From Putridiphycobacter sp965230195 (GTDB lineage: Bacteria; Bacteroidota; Bacteroidia; Flavobacteriales_D; Crocinitomicaceae), in contig OZ245997.1 in assembly GCA_965230195.1 (NCBI GenBank), forward strand, positions 1,364,001 through 1,428,000: a stretch of DNA of 64,000 nucleotides, in the 5' to 3' direction. Position 1 is the first letter of the stretch, and each line of letters opens with the position of its first letter. The notes below the pieces were generated by a model. It was not told the origin of the DNA and did not search any database. It worked only from the letters and a program-made list of their open reading frames with translations. A program made the position numbers and the translations under genes. Positions 43,916-53,415 of the stretch are shown here, one piece after another.

Positions 43916-45547
43916 TCAAATAAAACGAGCGCAATCAAAATCTAGAAAATGATACAGGCCAGATTTCAAGATCAGATGAGGCGAAATGCATTTTATGCGT
44001 TTTAAGCTGTCTTCGTCTTCATCATACTCCGGATAAAACCACACCCACAATTGCTCCAGTTTGGTAAGCATGTTACTAGAAAGCAAAGATAACCACATTC
44101 TTCTTGCCTTTGTTTCGTAAGCTTCTACGTACAAAATGCGAAGATTGACCAATTCTTCCAGCAAGCGTAGTCCCTCATTCGTGATATTGCTAGCACATAT
44201 CTGGTCGTAGTACGATCCGACGAGCAGAACCTCCAGATTCGTTTGTCGAGAAATTGACAGCAATTCGGAGTCATCCAGGATTGGAATGACACATAATGAT
44301 CGGAGTTTTGGCAGCTCCAACTTCTCCCATGGTAGGTGAAGCGACTTGAATTGTGGATCGAGTACGTCGTACCAATCCAAGAGCTCCAGCTTGCGGAACT
44401 GCGTGACAAACGTCACATCGCTGTCTGTCACCGTGCAATCTGCAAATCTCAACGCCTTGAGATTGGGAAAATGTCCTCGCAATGATGCTCCCGCAAACAA
44501 ACATGATACAATATTCAAGCATTCTACGTTCATGAATACAGTAATCGTTTCATTTGGAAAAGCACTTATGTCAAAATCGCTAACAGAGATGTCAAGAACC
44601 TTCAAATTTTTGGCTGCAGGACTGAGATGCACTCCGGCGAGATCGTCTGACGAAACCTCCTCCAGAAGACTTAGTCCACCCAAACGAGTCAGTTGGACAG
44701 AAATGTTCCGCGTGAATGTAGCAGGAGACAACACGACAACAGAAGAAACTGTTGCCGATGGATTTGACAGTCGGGTCAGTATTCTTGAGTCCACACCTTG
44801 AAGGGTTACACGTTTCACTTGGTCCAGAAAACCGAACTGAGTGCAACTGTCCAGCACAAGACCTTCAACTTCCAATGTTTCCAAACCCCCAAGACTGCAC
44901 ACAAGTTGCGCGATTATGCTTGAATAGTCCGACTGCTGTTGCCCGTAGAGTTGCCCCGCCCAGGTTTTGCTCAGAGGCGTTTCGCCGTAGAACTTAACGT
45001 TCTTACTGTTGTAAAGGTATACTGAGGTGATCCTCTCCAATGTTGAGAAATGTTCTCTCGTTCTTGCACAGTGATAATGGAGGATGATTATGGTCTTGAG
45101 TCCGACTTCAATCTGTGTTAGCTCCGGCATCTCACAAAGCATGTCAACAATCCTCCTCAGCTTGGCGTCAAACCAGTTCTTTAGGAATACCATCTTCTGC
45201 TTTCGGTTCTTTGGAATTGCATGTCTAGGAGGACGAATCAGAAACGGCGAGATGTCTACAGACGTCAGCCGTTTGAACTTCGACAGCGACGCGATGTCCT
45301 CGTCGGCAATGATTCGCGTGGTGTCGGGTCGAATCTCCTCCACGTGCATGGTGACCGCTGCTGACCAGTGTTTGTTGATCAGTCGCAGAGACCTGCCCTC
45401 CAGTCTCCATCTTCGAGCATCCTTGAGCACTCGAACGAGACTGTCGACGACGGGCAATGGAAGCGACGCCCAATCTCGATGACCTTCCTCCACTGACGTC
45501 TCTGCCTCTGGCGATTCGGTAAAGAGACCGGTCTCCTGTCCCTCCAT
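43916..45547 (-). CDS. F-box/LRR protein 3
   Basis: A single-exon ORF of 543 aa from the ATG at 45547 (MEGQETGLF). It has the same F-box-like start (WASLPLPVVDSLVRVL, LRLINKHWSAAV) and LRRs (LETLEVEGLVL, VECLNIVSCLF, LKALRFADCTV, LELLDWYDV, LRSLCVIPI). It is closer to the interrupted gene 1 than to gene 2, and the two share 3' flanks, so genes 1 and 3 are the younger pair. This gene shows what gene 1 looked like before the retrotransposon inserted. Confidence 0.87.
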   Translation of the reverse strand: MEGQETGLFTESPEAETSVEEGHRDWASLPLPVVDSLVRVLKDARRWRLEGRSLRLINKHWSAAVTMHVEEIRPDTTRIIADEDIASLSKFKRLTSVDISPFLIRPPRHAIPKNRKQKMVFLKNWFDAKLRRIVDMLCEMPELTQIEVGLKTIIILHYHCARTREHFSTLERITSVYLYNSKNVKFYGETPLSKTWAGQLYGQQQSDYSSIIAQLVCSLGGLETLEVEGLVLDSCTQFGFLDQVKRVTLQGVDSRILTRLSNPSATVSSVVVLSPATFTRNISVQLTRLGGLSLLEEVSSDDLAGVHLSPAAKNLKVLDISVSDFDISAFPNETITVFMNVECLNIVSCLFAGASLRGHFPNLKALRFADCTVTDSDVTFVTQFRKLELLDWYDVLDPQFKSLHLPWEKLELPKLRSLCVIPILDDSELLSISRQTNLEVLLVGSYYDQICASNITNEGLRLLEELVNLRILYVEAYETKARRMWLSLLSSNMLTKLEQLWVWFYPEYDEDEDSLKRIKCISPHLILKSGLYHFLDFDCARFI

Positions 45548-48269
45548 GTCGCTCCTCGATTTTTAACAATGGACAGCGAACAAAGAGCGAAAACCTGTAA
45601 CAAATATGCGAGTCATGACGAGGATGAGAAGCCGTCAAGATGTTCGGAAGCAGGCGTTTGGAATGCTGACGCGACAGTTGCGGAGTCGATTTGCACGACA
45701 ACGTCCACTGCGTGTCATAGGACGAAGCGTTTAATCGCTTGTTGACTAGTGGGATGCGCGAACTGTCGAAATGCTTAGTTAGAGAAAGACAAGTGTCTTG
45801 CCGAATATTATATCTATCCGAATCCGAATTCGAGGCAGTGCTGATCGTGATTGACCTTCTTGTTTGTCGCCAGCAAACAGAAATGTTGCGGGTCGGTCAG
45901 TGATTCTGCCAAGCATCCCATATAACAACTGCAAGATCGCAGAATTGAAACCCCCTCAACTGGAACAGTGTCTCCAGATCACAGAAGCGATCAAGATGAC
46001 GCTGACATACAGAATGATGAGATCACATAAAATGCAAACAGCAAAGTATTGGACCGCTTTCCCGCGATCCTACAGTCAGGGCAACAAACGGGAATACTAA
46101 GAATGCCTTCTCTACTAGGCCAAACCACGAAGACCTAGGGATTCCACTGTTACCTGTCAAAGGCCAAGATGAACAGCAGTGTGAATCTGAACGTAATGGG
46201 ATGGGTTGTGAAAAGCGACCAGGTAGGCTTCTACACTTCTGGAGCAGTCACGTGAGTTGTTAGACGGTTCTGAAGAGAAAGGATTGACCTTGATGGCCCG
46301 GATTTTTTTTTGCCATCGCCGCACTTTGCTTGAACATGAGTTTCTTCCAAATCTGGCCCATGTCCTGCTTGCTTCAGGTCCTGTTCGACGATTCTCGAGC
46401 CGGTTCCGCCTACGGATGTTCGAATGTTTGTGTCCTGAGTGATGTTTCGCGTTAGACGGTTTTCAGACAGCCGCATATCCTGCCTCGATGCTCAAAGCAG
46501 AGTTTGCCTCTAGACTTGTTCTCTCCTCTGTTCACAATGGATGATTGCAGTCTCAGTGTACGATCGGGAAACAGAGGAGAATCCGATGGGAGAACAGACT
46601 CGGCGATGACAGGTGTGCGCCTCTTCACGGAGAAGTAACGATGCAGTTCGGTCCAGTCATGAGGCATTATTTGACGATTGCGGTCGAAGACGCGTGGCAC
46701 GGCCAGTCTCTCATTTCTGCCAAAAGTATCGTTCTCTAGCTGTCAAGTCACGATTATCATCACCTCCCCACGATCCTTCAGTCCGTTTGGACGGATCCAG
46801 GACGAGCGGCTCCGACGAAGATTTGAGCAATGCGGTTCCCCGCATGTGGTTTCGGAGAACTCGTCGGAAACCCGCGGACGTTGTTTGTCAGTTGTCTAAT
46901 CGGTCCACTAGAAGCGAAACGCAGAGAGGACAAATCTAGCAACTCCTTGTGCGTGATTAGGATTCAGCAAAGCGTTTAAGGGCGATCACCACTGGAAGGC
47001 CACTTTTTCCCTGAAGAAGAAGAAGAGAGACTCAAAAGAAACCGCCAGAAGAGTGTCCAGGATTTCTTTCGCTTTTGAAAAGATCGATCATATCATCGAT
47101 TCTGCGAAAAGCGGAGATCTATGAATCGATCGCAGTGAAGTATCGCATCGACAAGCGCGGTCGATTGATCGATCGATCCGATGGATCATAGATCGTTCCT
47201 GTGAATCTTCTTGCATGCGATCCCAAGATGTAATGATTGTCTTTTCGAATGAGATTCTGTGCTTAATCGATCGCGATGTTATTTTCGCTCAAGGTGACGT
47301 TCCATAGTGCAAGAACGAAGTTCTGCTTCGGACACAATATCATTGCTTGCCGGAAAAGAATTATTTCGAGCATTCGATTGCCGGCGAACGAAATATTGCT
47401 AGCACCATGAATCAAGTAGAACTATATCTCAATACGGTATTTTTTTGAAGTTTGAGTTATTCGCTCTAGGACTCATTTGGTATGGATGATGGTTAGTTAT
47501 CACAGTTTCTCGACAGAGGTCGTCATTCGTCCTTCCGAAAGCTTTATTTAAAGCCTCATAAGAGCGCCAATTACATGTCCGACAGCTTAACGCATATGGT
47601 TGGATCGCATTCTCTACCGATCACTTACAAGCTACGCGGAAGCAAAAAGATACGAAGCACGACTTCTAGCAGGAACATCTGGATTGAATCTGACTTGCAG
47701 CTGATCGGCCTGTTCTCGGTTCCGATTCACATAGATCGATTAGAAATTCGACAAGCTGTCAATGTCGACATTCGCTGTCGAGGAACACAGTTATCGCTTT
47801 TTATCTAATCGGTTCCTGTCGAGAGAGGTCCTTTACTTCAAATGCAGCGAAGGAAACGACTACTGAACGGTGCATCAGCAGGCCCATTTCCCAAAGAAGC
47901 TAGATAACAGTGGAACAACTGACCACTCACAAAAGAAATAGATTTCATGCGCGAGTCAGCCAGCCGCGCCGCTCACTTCGCTCACTTCGTTAGATGCATC
48001 CGAAAACTTCCAATCGTCTTGGCCAGCATGCGAATGTCTGTTGTTTACTGAGTAAGCACTTGGATTGCCAAGCGATGTGACAGAAAACCACCAAAAGGCA
48101 TTAAGAAGCACCATCGTACAACAACAGTAAAAGAAACAAAATGCGAGTTTTGGCACGCAAGACATATGCAGTCCTCTCACATGTTCTCGCGTTTGGTCAT
48201 CTCTCCAAAATACGTCACACCAATGCACTTTATGACAGACAACATTTGTATGTGTCTCTCTAGATCATA
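45548..48269. other. intergenic, no gene recognised
   Basis: The first ~130 bp belong to the shared F-box/LRR 5' flank. The remainder has short ORFs without motifs. At 47080-47290 GATCGATCGATC-type words are dense. Confidence 0.45.
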
Positions 48270-49036
48270 TCAGTCATTTTCTTCTGCTTCGGAGGCATCG
48301 ATAATGTTGACCTTCAGAGTCAGATCACTCTCCCCTTGGTATGTAAACTTTAATGGTATTTCAAACTCCCCGCGGCTTTCGAGTGGCTTTGGTATGTCCA
48401 GCAGGGACGCCGACAGATCCACTTTTAGACGCTCTCGCACAAACTTACACACAATATCTGCTGTGATTGAAACGTTTTTATCTCCACCCTCTCTCAACGG
48501 CCGTCGGATCTCCTAGTTCACCAACTGTCAGTCACATCACTAAACCTAACAGAAAAACCAAAGTGGTTGTGGTCAGTCGCTTGACGATTTTCGACAGCTG
48601 TGCTCGAATGAGGTCCTCTTTGCTCGGTCTGTGGACTTCCTAGACCATGTTTAGACGCATTCTGCAGATGTACAATTACTATGCAGGTCGATGAACTTTG
48701 GTTTTCCGTTCTCGTACAGTCAGTGGCGCATTATACATAGCATACACAGCTTCTTTCTTTGGGTATAGGTGATTCCGCATGCGTCCTGGTTTGACCATGA
48801 CCACATCGCCATGTCCGCCTAGTTTTTCGACATCCTGCAGAACAGCACAGCATGGAATTCTCGATGCCTCGACGATGCATCGTCTAGGAATATGCATCAC
48901 CACTCCTAACCTTTAAAAGCTGTACTTTTACTGTACGGTTTGCGCCCCGTTTCGATAGATACTCCCACGGCCGCGTTGCAGGACAGACGCCTTCGAGAAC
49001 TGACCAACCGCGTCGCAGCACACGTGCGACAACCAT
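48270..49036 (-). CDS. bL9-family ribosomal protein, probably mitochondrial
   Basis: Three exons. 49036-48911 starts MVVARVLRRGWSVLEG, a basic, hydrophobic, targeting-like leader, and runs to VKVQLLK. A 76-nt intron restores QLLKDVEKLGGHGDVVMVKPG, RMRNHLYPKKEAVYAMY, the conserved N-terminal domain of bacterial L9 (LL.DVE.LG..GDVV.VK.GY.RN.L.P...A). The last exon (48512-48270) carries the C-terminal domain (SITADIVCKFVRER, KPLESRGEFEIPLKF, LTLKVNII). With the donor at 48696 the three exons sum to 168 codons; that second junction (intron about 184 nt) is the least certain. An organellar large-subunit protein binding near the L1 stalk is expected. Mitochondrion rather than plastid is a guess from the leader. 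It is divergent from the inositol synthase gene. Confidence 0.83.
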
Positions 49037-49169
49037 GATGTTCACTAACGGCAGTACCGTCGCATCAAGTCGCGAACGTTCGAGAGGACGGTACCCGTTG
49101 ACTATATATACTGGGTTTTTGCCCTTTTGTTCTAAGCTTCGCTTGTTTGGACCCGTCGAGATTTGAGAA
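49037..49169. promoter_or_regulatory. shared divergent promoter (bL9 / inositol-3-phosphate synthase)
   Basis: 133 bp separate the two start codons. A TATA-like ACTATATATACTGG lies at 49101-49114. No other element is recognised. Confidence 0.5.
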
Positions 49170-50874
49170 ATGTTTGTCGAGAACTTCAAAGTCCAGTCCC
49201 CGAACGTGCGTTACGCAGATGACGCTATTTACGCGCGTTTCGACTACGACAACACGCGATTGGAGCCGGCCGACGATCAGTCATGGACGGTGATACCCAC
49301 AAAGGAGACTTTCGAATTCCGAACCCAAAACGCCGTGCCGAAGCTCGGGTAAGCAAACGACGACGAAACGCGTGCGTCGTGTCCTGACGGAGTTCCTCGT
49401 GCTGTCGACAGTGTGATGCTTGTGGGCCTCGGCGGCAACAACGGTTCCACTCTTCTCGCCGGAATTCTCGCAAACAAACAGTAAGACCGTCGCTTTCGTC
49501 TCTCCGTCTGAAAAGACGTTGTGTCGACAGCGGAGTGACGTGGATGACGAAAGAGGGTTTACAGAAGCCAAACTACTGGGGGTCCGTTACACAAGCGTCG
49601 TCTTTTCGACTAGGAAACGTCGACGGCGAAGAAGTCTATGCTCCCTTGAAAAGTCTGCTGCCCATGGTGGACCCTAATGATGTGGTCATCGGCGGGTGGG
49701 ATATTTCACATTATGACATGGCCCGCGCGATGGAACGCGCACAAGTGATCGATTTTGCTTTGCAGCAGCAGCTGGCTCCACTAATGAAAGATATTCAACC
49801 TTTGCCAGGTCATTGGAATATCTCACTCTTTTTGGTAGTACTTAAGGATGCTGCTGTACAGGAATCTATGATCCGCAGTTTGTAGCGAGCAATCAGAATG
49901 TGCGGGCGGATCATGTGATCAACGGCACCAAGGCAGAACAAGTCGCCGAAATCCGCCAAAACATACGCGATTTTAAGAAAACGAATGAATTGGATAAGAT
50001 TGTGGTGCTCTGGACAGCAAACACAGAACGCTATGCCTCAATTGAGGAGGGAATGAATGATACCATGGAGAATTTATTGAAAAGCGTCGAGTCGAACGAA
50101 GATGAGATTGCACCATCATCGCTCTACGCCATTGCCGCCATCGAAGAAGGAGTCCCTTTTATCAACGGCTCCCCTCAGAACACTTTTGTCCCTGGTCTGG
50201 TCGAAATGGCTATTAGCAGAGGCGTGTTGATCGCTGGAGATGATTTCAAGAGTGGTCAGACGAAAATGAAATCCGTGGTGGTCGATTTCTTAGTCGGCGC
50301 CGGCATCAAACCTGTCTCTATTGTCTCGTACAATCATCTCGGCAACAACGACGGGCTCAATCTATCCGCTCCACAGACATTCCGTTCCAAAGAGATCTCT
50401 AAATCTAACGTCGTGGATGATATGGTTGGCTCCAATGCCGTTCTTTACGAGCCAGGAGAGCATCCGGACCACGTTGTGGTGATCAAGTATGTTCCTTACG
50501 TGGGAGACAGTAAACGTGCCATGGATGAATATACATCTGAAATCTTTCTCGGAGGACGCAGTACGATTGTGATGCACAACACATGCGAAGACTCTCTTTT
50601 GGCAGCACCTATCATTCTGGACTTGGTCTTATTGGCCGAACTCTTGACGCGTGTCCAGGTGAAGCAGGAGAAGGACACGCATTATCAAGACCTACATCCC
50701 GTTGCATCCTTGTTGTCCTACTTGACCAAGGCGCCATTGGTCCCGGATGGAACGCCGATTGTCAATGCCCTGTCCAAGCAACGAGCCATGTTGGAGAATT
50801 TCATGAGAGCATGTGTTGGACTGCGTCCAGAGAATCACTTAATGCTCGAGCACAAGTGTCTTGAAAAACAATAG
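49170..50874 (+). CDS. INO1: inositol-3-phosphate synthase (MIPS)
   Basis: Four exons (49170-49348, 49412-49480, 49531-49808, 49862-50874) sum to 512 codons in frame, the usual length for the eukaryotic enzyme. Introns are 63, 50 and 53 nt. Family motifs are all present: MFVENFKVQSPNVRY, VMLVGLGGNNGSTLLAG (NAD-binding glycine-rich loop, rebuilt across intron 1), LLPMVDPNDVVIGGWDIS, VLWTANTERY, NDTMENLL, FINGSPQNTFVPGL, GDDFKSGQTKMKS, SYNHLGNNDG, SKSNVVDDM, DEYTSEIF and NTCEDSLLAAPI. It converts glucose 6-phosphate to 1D-myo-inositol 3-phosphate through an NAD-dependent oxidation-reduction cycle, the committed step of inositol synthesis. It is cytosolic in most eukaryotes, and no transit peptide is visible. 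Confidence 0.98.
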
Positions 50875-50880
50875 ATCCTT

Positions 50881-50973
50881 ACCGTTGTGGGTCGTTGAGT
50901 GTCTTTATGATCAACGAATCCTATGTCACTGTTGTGGGCCGTTGGGTGTGTTATGATCAACGAATGCTATGTC
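50881..50973 (+). repeat. imperfect direct repeat in the INO1 3' region
   Basis: Two ~46-bp units, each CGTTGTGGG(T/C)CGTTG-like and ending TGATCAACGAAT(C/G)CTATGTC, lie just after the stop codon. Confidence 0.85.
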
Positions 50974-51267
50974 ATTCTTGAGTCTGTCATTTCAGGGGAC
51001 AGCGTGTCTTTTTCAACGTCATGCTGTCATGGTTTTTTTGTGTGTTCGAGAGTGAGTATGTTCACTCCTCCTGGTTACGAGAGCAACAAATCTCTTGCCT
51101 GATTGAAACCGTTCAACATCCACTCCATGTGCACCAGATACGATGTAGCTTCTGATTGATGTCTGATAGACAGATAACAGTCTGCTGTTACTTCCATCGA
51201 CTGCACTGCTGATGGGCTTGTATCATCCAACAGGAATTTTTTTCCAAAACTCTTGTTAAGATGTGGT
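50974..51267. other. intergenic, convergent 3' regions
   Basis: Lies between the ends of the INO1 and GYF_2 genes. No feature is recognised. Confidence 0.45.
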
Positions 51268-51851
51268 TCAGTACATATTGTCCACCTGATCGTGCGGAAT
51301 CGAACGTTTTTCAGGAAACTGTTTTCGCATACGTGCCACAGCAGGCTTCAACGCAAGATTCTTCTTCAACCACGTCGCGAATTGCACTGCGTAACATGAG
51401 TGAGATGCATTGAGCGGTGCAAGAGGTAAAGACATGGCTAACCTTCGGGAGTACGGATCTGTGGAATGAGTGTTCGGATGTTCTTGGCAGGAAGCCAATC
51501 GATCAGTCCCTGTCCCCAGATCAACGTATTCTCATCAATGATGCCATTGACCCAGGCCTCGCGAAGCACGGGCAGTGTACACGGGCCACGTGGGACGCTG
51601 ATACGATCGCGGTAATACCACACGTTCTTTTTCGTCACTTCGCGTACGTAATCGAATTGCTCGAGTCGGTTGAAAGAGTAAGGTTCGACGTCGCGGGGTT
51701 TCGGTGGAGGTTTAGGAGTGAACTCCTTCAGAAGCTCCTCGGGTGTCTTCTGCGAAGCGGCTTTCTTTTTCGCCTTTGGCGTTTTCTTGTCGTCGCCACC
51801 TGGGGCGTCGTCTTTCGTCTCTGGCGGTGGTGGTGCGTCGTCTTTCGCCAT
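51268..51851 (-). CDS. GYF_2-domain protein
   Basis: Two exons, 51851-51443 and 51386-51268, sum to 175 codons across a 56-nt intron. The N-terminal half is charged and disordered (PETKDDAPGGDDKKTPKAKK). The core, WYYRDRISVPRGPCTLPVLR, WVNGIIDENTLIWGQGLIDW, LPAKNI, is the GYF_2 pattern (W-Y....G..GP.....L.......I...T.VW..G...W). The tail is helical and basic (LKKNLALKPAVARMRKQF). GYF_2 domains are thought to bind proline-rich peptides or act as membrane-protein accessories. Partner and compartment are unknown. Its start codon is only 21 bp from a possible start of the neighbouring HAD gene on the other strand. Confidence 0.75.
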
Positions 51852-51872
51852 TTCGATCTCGAGGACACGTTA

Positions 51873-53151
51873 ATGCATCTCATGAAATCCCTTATCGCAG
51901 CGATCGGCACACAACATCCACGAAGGCCGAGTTTTCGATATCGATCGACATGTTACCGAGAGAGACATGGTATTCCAAGCATCTCGATCGCAGCGTGTGT
52001 CAAAATTAAGGCATGCATCGAGGTGTCGTCGTTCGGACACATGCTGCGTCGATCGAATTGCGGCCTCTTGTGGTCCTGGAATGCGACGGTGTGGTGGCCG
52101 ATCTTCAGCGAGATGGACATCGTGTTGCCTTTAACGCCGCTTTCTCGGTGGGCATCTCACTGTGTCACTGGGCAGCAAGATGTGGATTTAGGATTTGGGA
52201 CTGGATTGTGCCAACTGGGGTCCAGAGGTCTACCAGGATCTGATCCGGCATGGCGACGGCACAGAGGAGGGACTCGTTGAATTGTTCTTTGATAAAGTGC
52301 ATTTATAAAACGTCATCTCATAACTACGACGACCCAGATGATACTTGCAGGTGGGATGGCCGAGTATGGTTGCCTCATCAGATTATCACGCATTGGCAAA
52401 GAAGACGGTCGTTTTGAAGAAGGCCAAACTGAAAGAACTCCTTCAAGAAAAACGCATTCCTCTGAGACAAGGTCTGCTTGTCCACACAATGTCTCGTGAA
52501 CCACATCGATGGCATACGTTCTTTAGGTGTTGCCGCTTTTGTGGATGACGTCTTGGATCATGACGCCATCGTGGCAGTCCTCACCCAAACGCAGTCCGAT
52601 CAGAATGATGACGTATGGAGGAGCGCCCTGAAGCCACTCTTTGGCGAGGTCGCTGCTCAGATTTCTGCCATTACTTGGCCATCGCCCACTTCCAGACCAG
52701 AAATGGAAGAAGAGCTGAGCACCAAGATCCGACAGAAAAAAAGAGAAGAGGCCGAGGCATTTGTGTCCAGTATGAATGCTCGACGGCGCGAGAAGCAAGT
52801 CAGAATGTCGATCGATCCGTCCTTCCTACAGACGGCGCCGCCAGGTCACATCACACGTCTCTCACTCTTTTTCATCTATGCATTGATCCTGCAGAAATCG
52901 ACCCATCGTTCTTTCTCTCGATGGCCACCTCTTTGGGATCCAGCGTACAACAGTGCGCATTAGTGGGTGCACACAACTTCCTCCTACAGAGTGCTTCGGC
53001 ATCGGGTGTCCTCAGTGTTGCCGTACCTACCGGTCCTGCCTTTCGCCAGGTCTTTCCTGGAGCACATGCGCGTTTTGACGGGTTTGGAGCTGGCGGCGGA
53101 CTTTCATGGACACGTCTGACGGCATTAATCAAACAGAGATCATTCCCTTAA
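51873..53151 (+). CDS. plastid CbbY-like HAD-family protein lacking catalytic aspartates
   Basis: Exons join RPLVVLECDGVVADL, RDGHRVAFNAAFS|DLGLDCANWGPEVYQDL, VELFFDK|VGWPSMV and RIPLRQG|VAAFVDDVLDHDAIVAVL, then a charged linker, IDPSFFLSMATSLGSSVQQC, and ALVGAHNFLLQSASASGVLS. The pattern follows the CbbY-like chloroplast HAD proteins of plants typified, from memory, by Arabidopsis At5g45170 (LDCANW...GWP...LPLRPGV). The nucleophile of the HAD DxDG motif is Glu here (ECDG), and the late acidic motif (usually EDS) reads GAH, so phosphatase activity is unlikely and a structural or regulatory role is inferred. Introns are about 45-60 nt. The N-terminus is a guess: the ATG at 51873 gives a basic Ser/Arg-rich leader, but the splice to the core is not resolved. 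Confidence 0.75.
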
Positions 53152-53415
53152 TCTGCTGTCCTTCAGGACACTTGTGTATGTATTCTTACAAAATGCAGAA
53201 TGGAAAGGGACAGAATCGATCACACATAAACGTTAATCTTTGCGGAGAACATGTTTAAGGAGAATCCTTCTCTTAACGCCCTTATTAAAACATCCGCCTT
53301 TAAGAAAAAAGAACCGCCTCGATGAAATGAAACATATAAGACAGGAATGTTTGTGTGTGCAGCAACATGACTGCAGTCACACGGTTCAACAACAAAGAAA
53401 GGATGCTCTCCATTC

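Noticed and set aside
52300..52310. Early stop in the HAD gene
   Set aside because: It is removed by the intron GTGCATTTATAAAACG...ACTTGCAG, which joins FFDK to VGWPS as in plant homologues.
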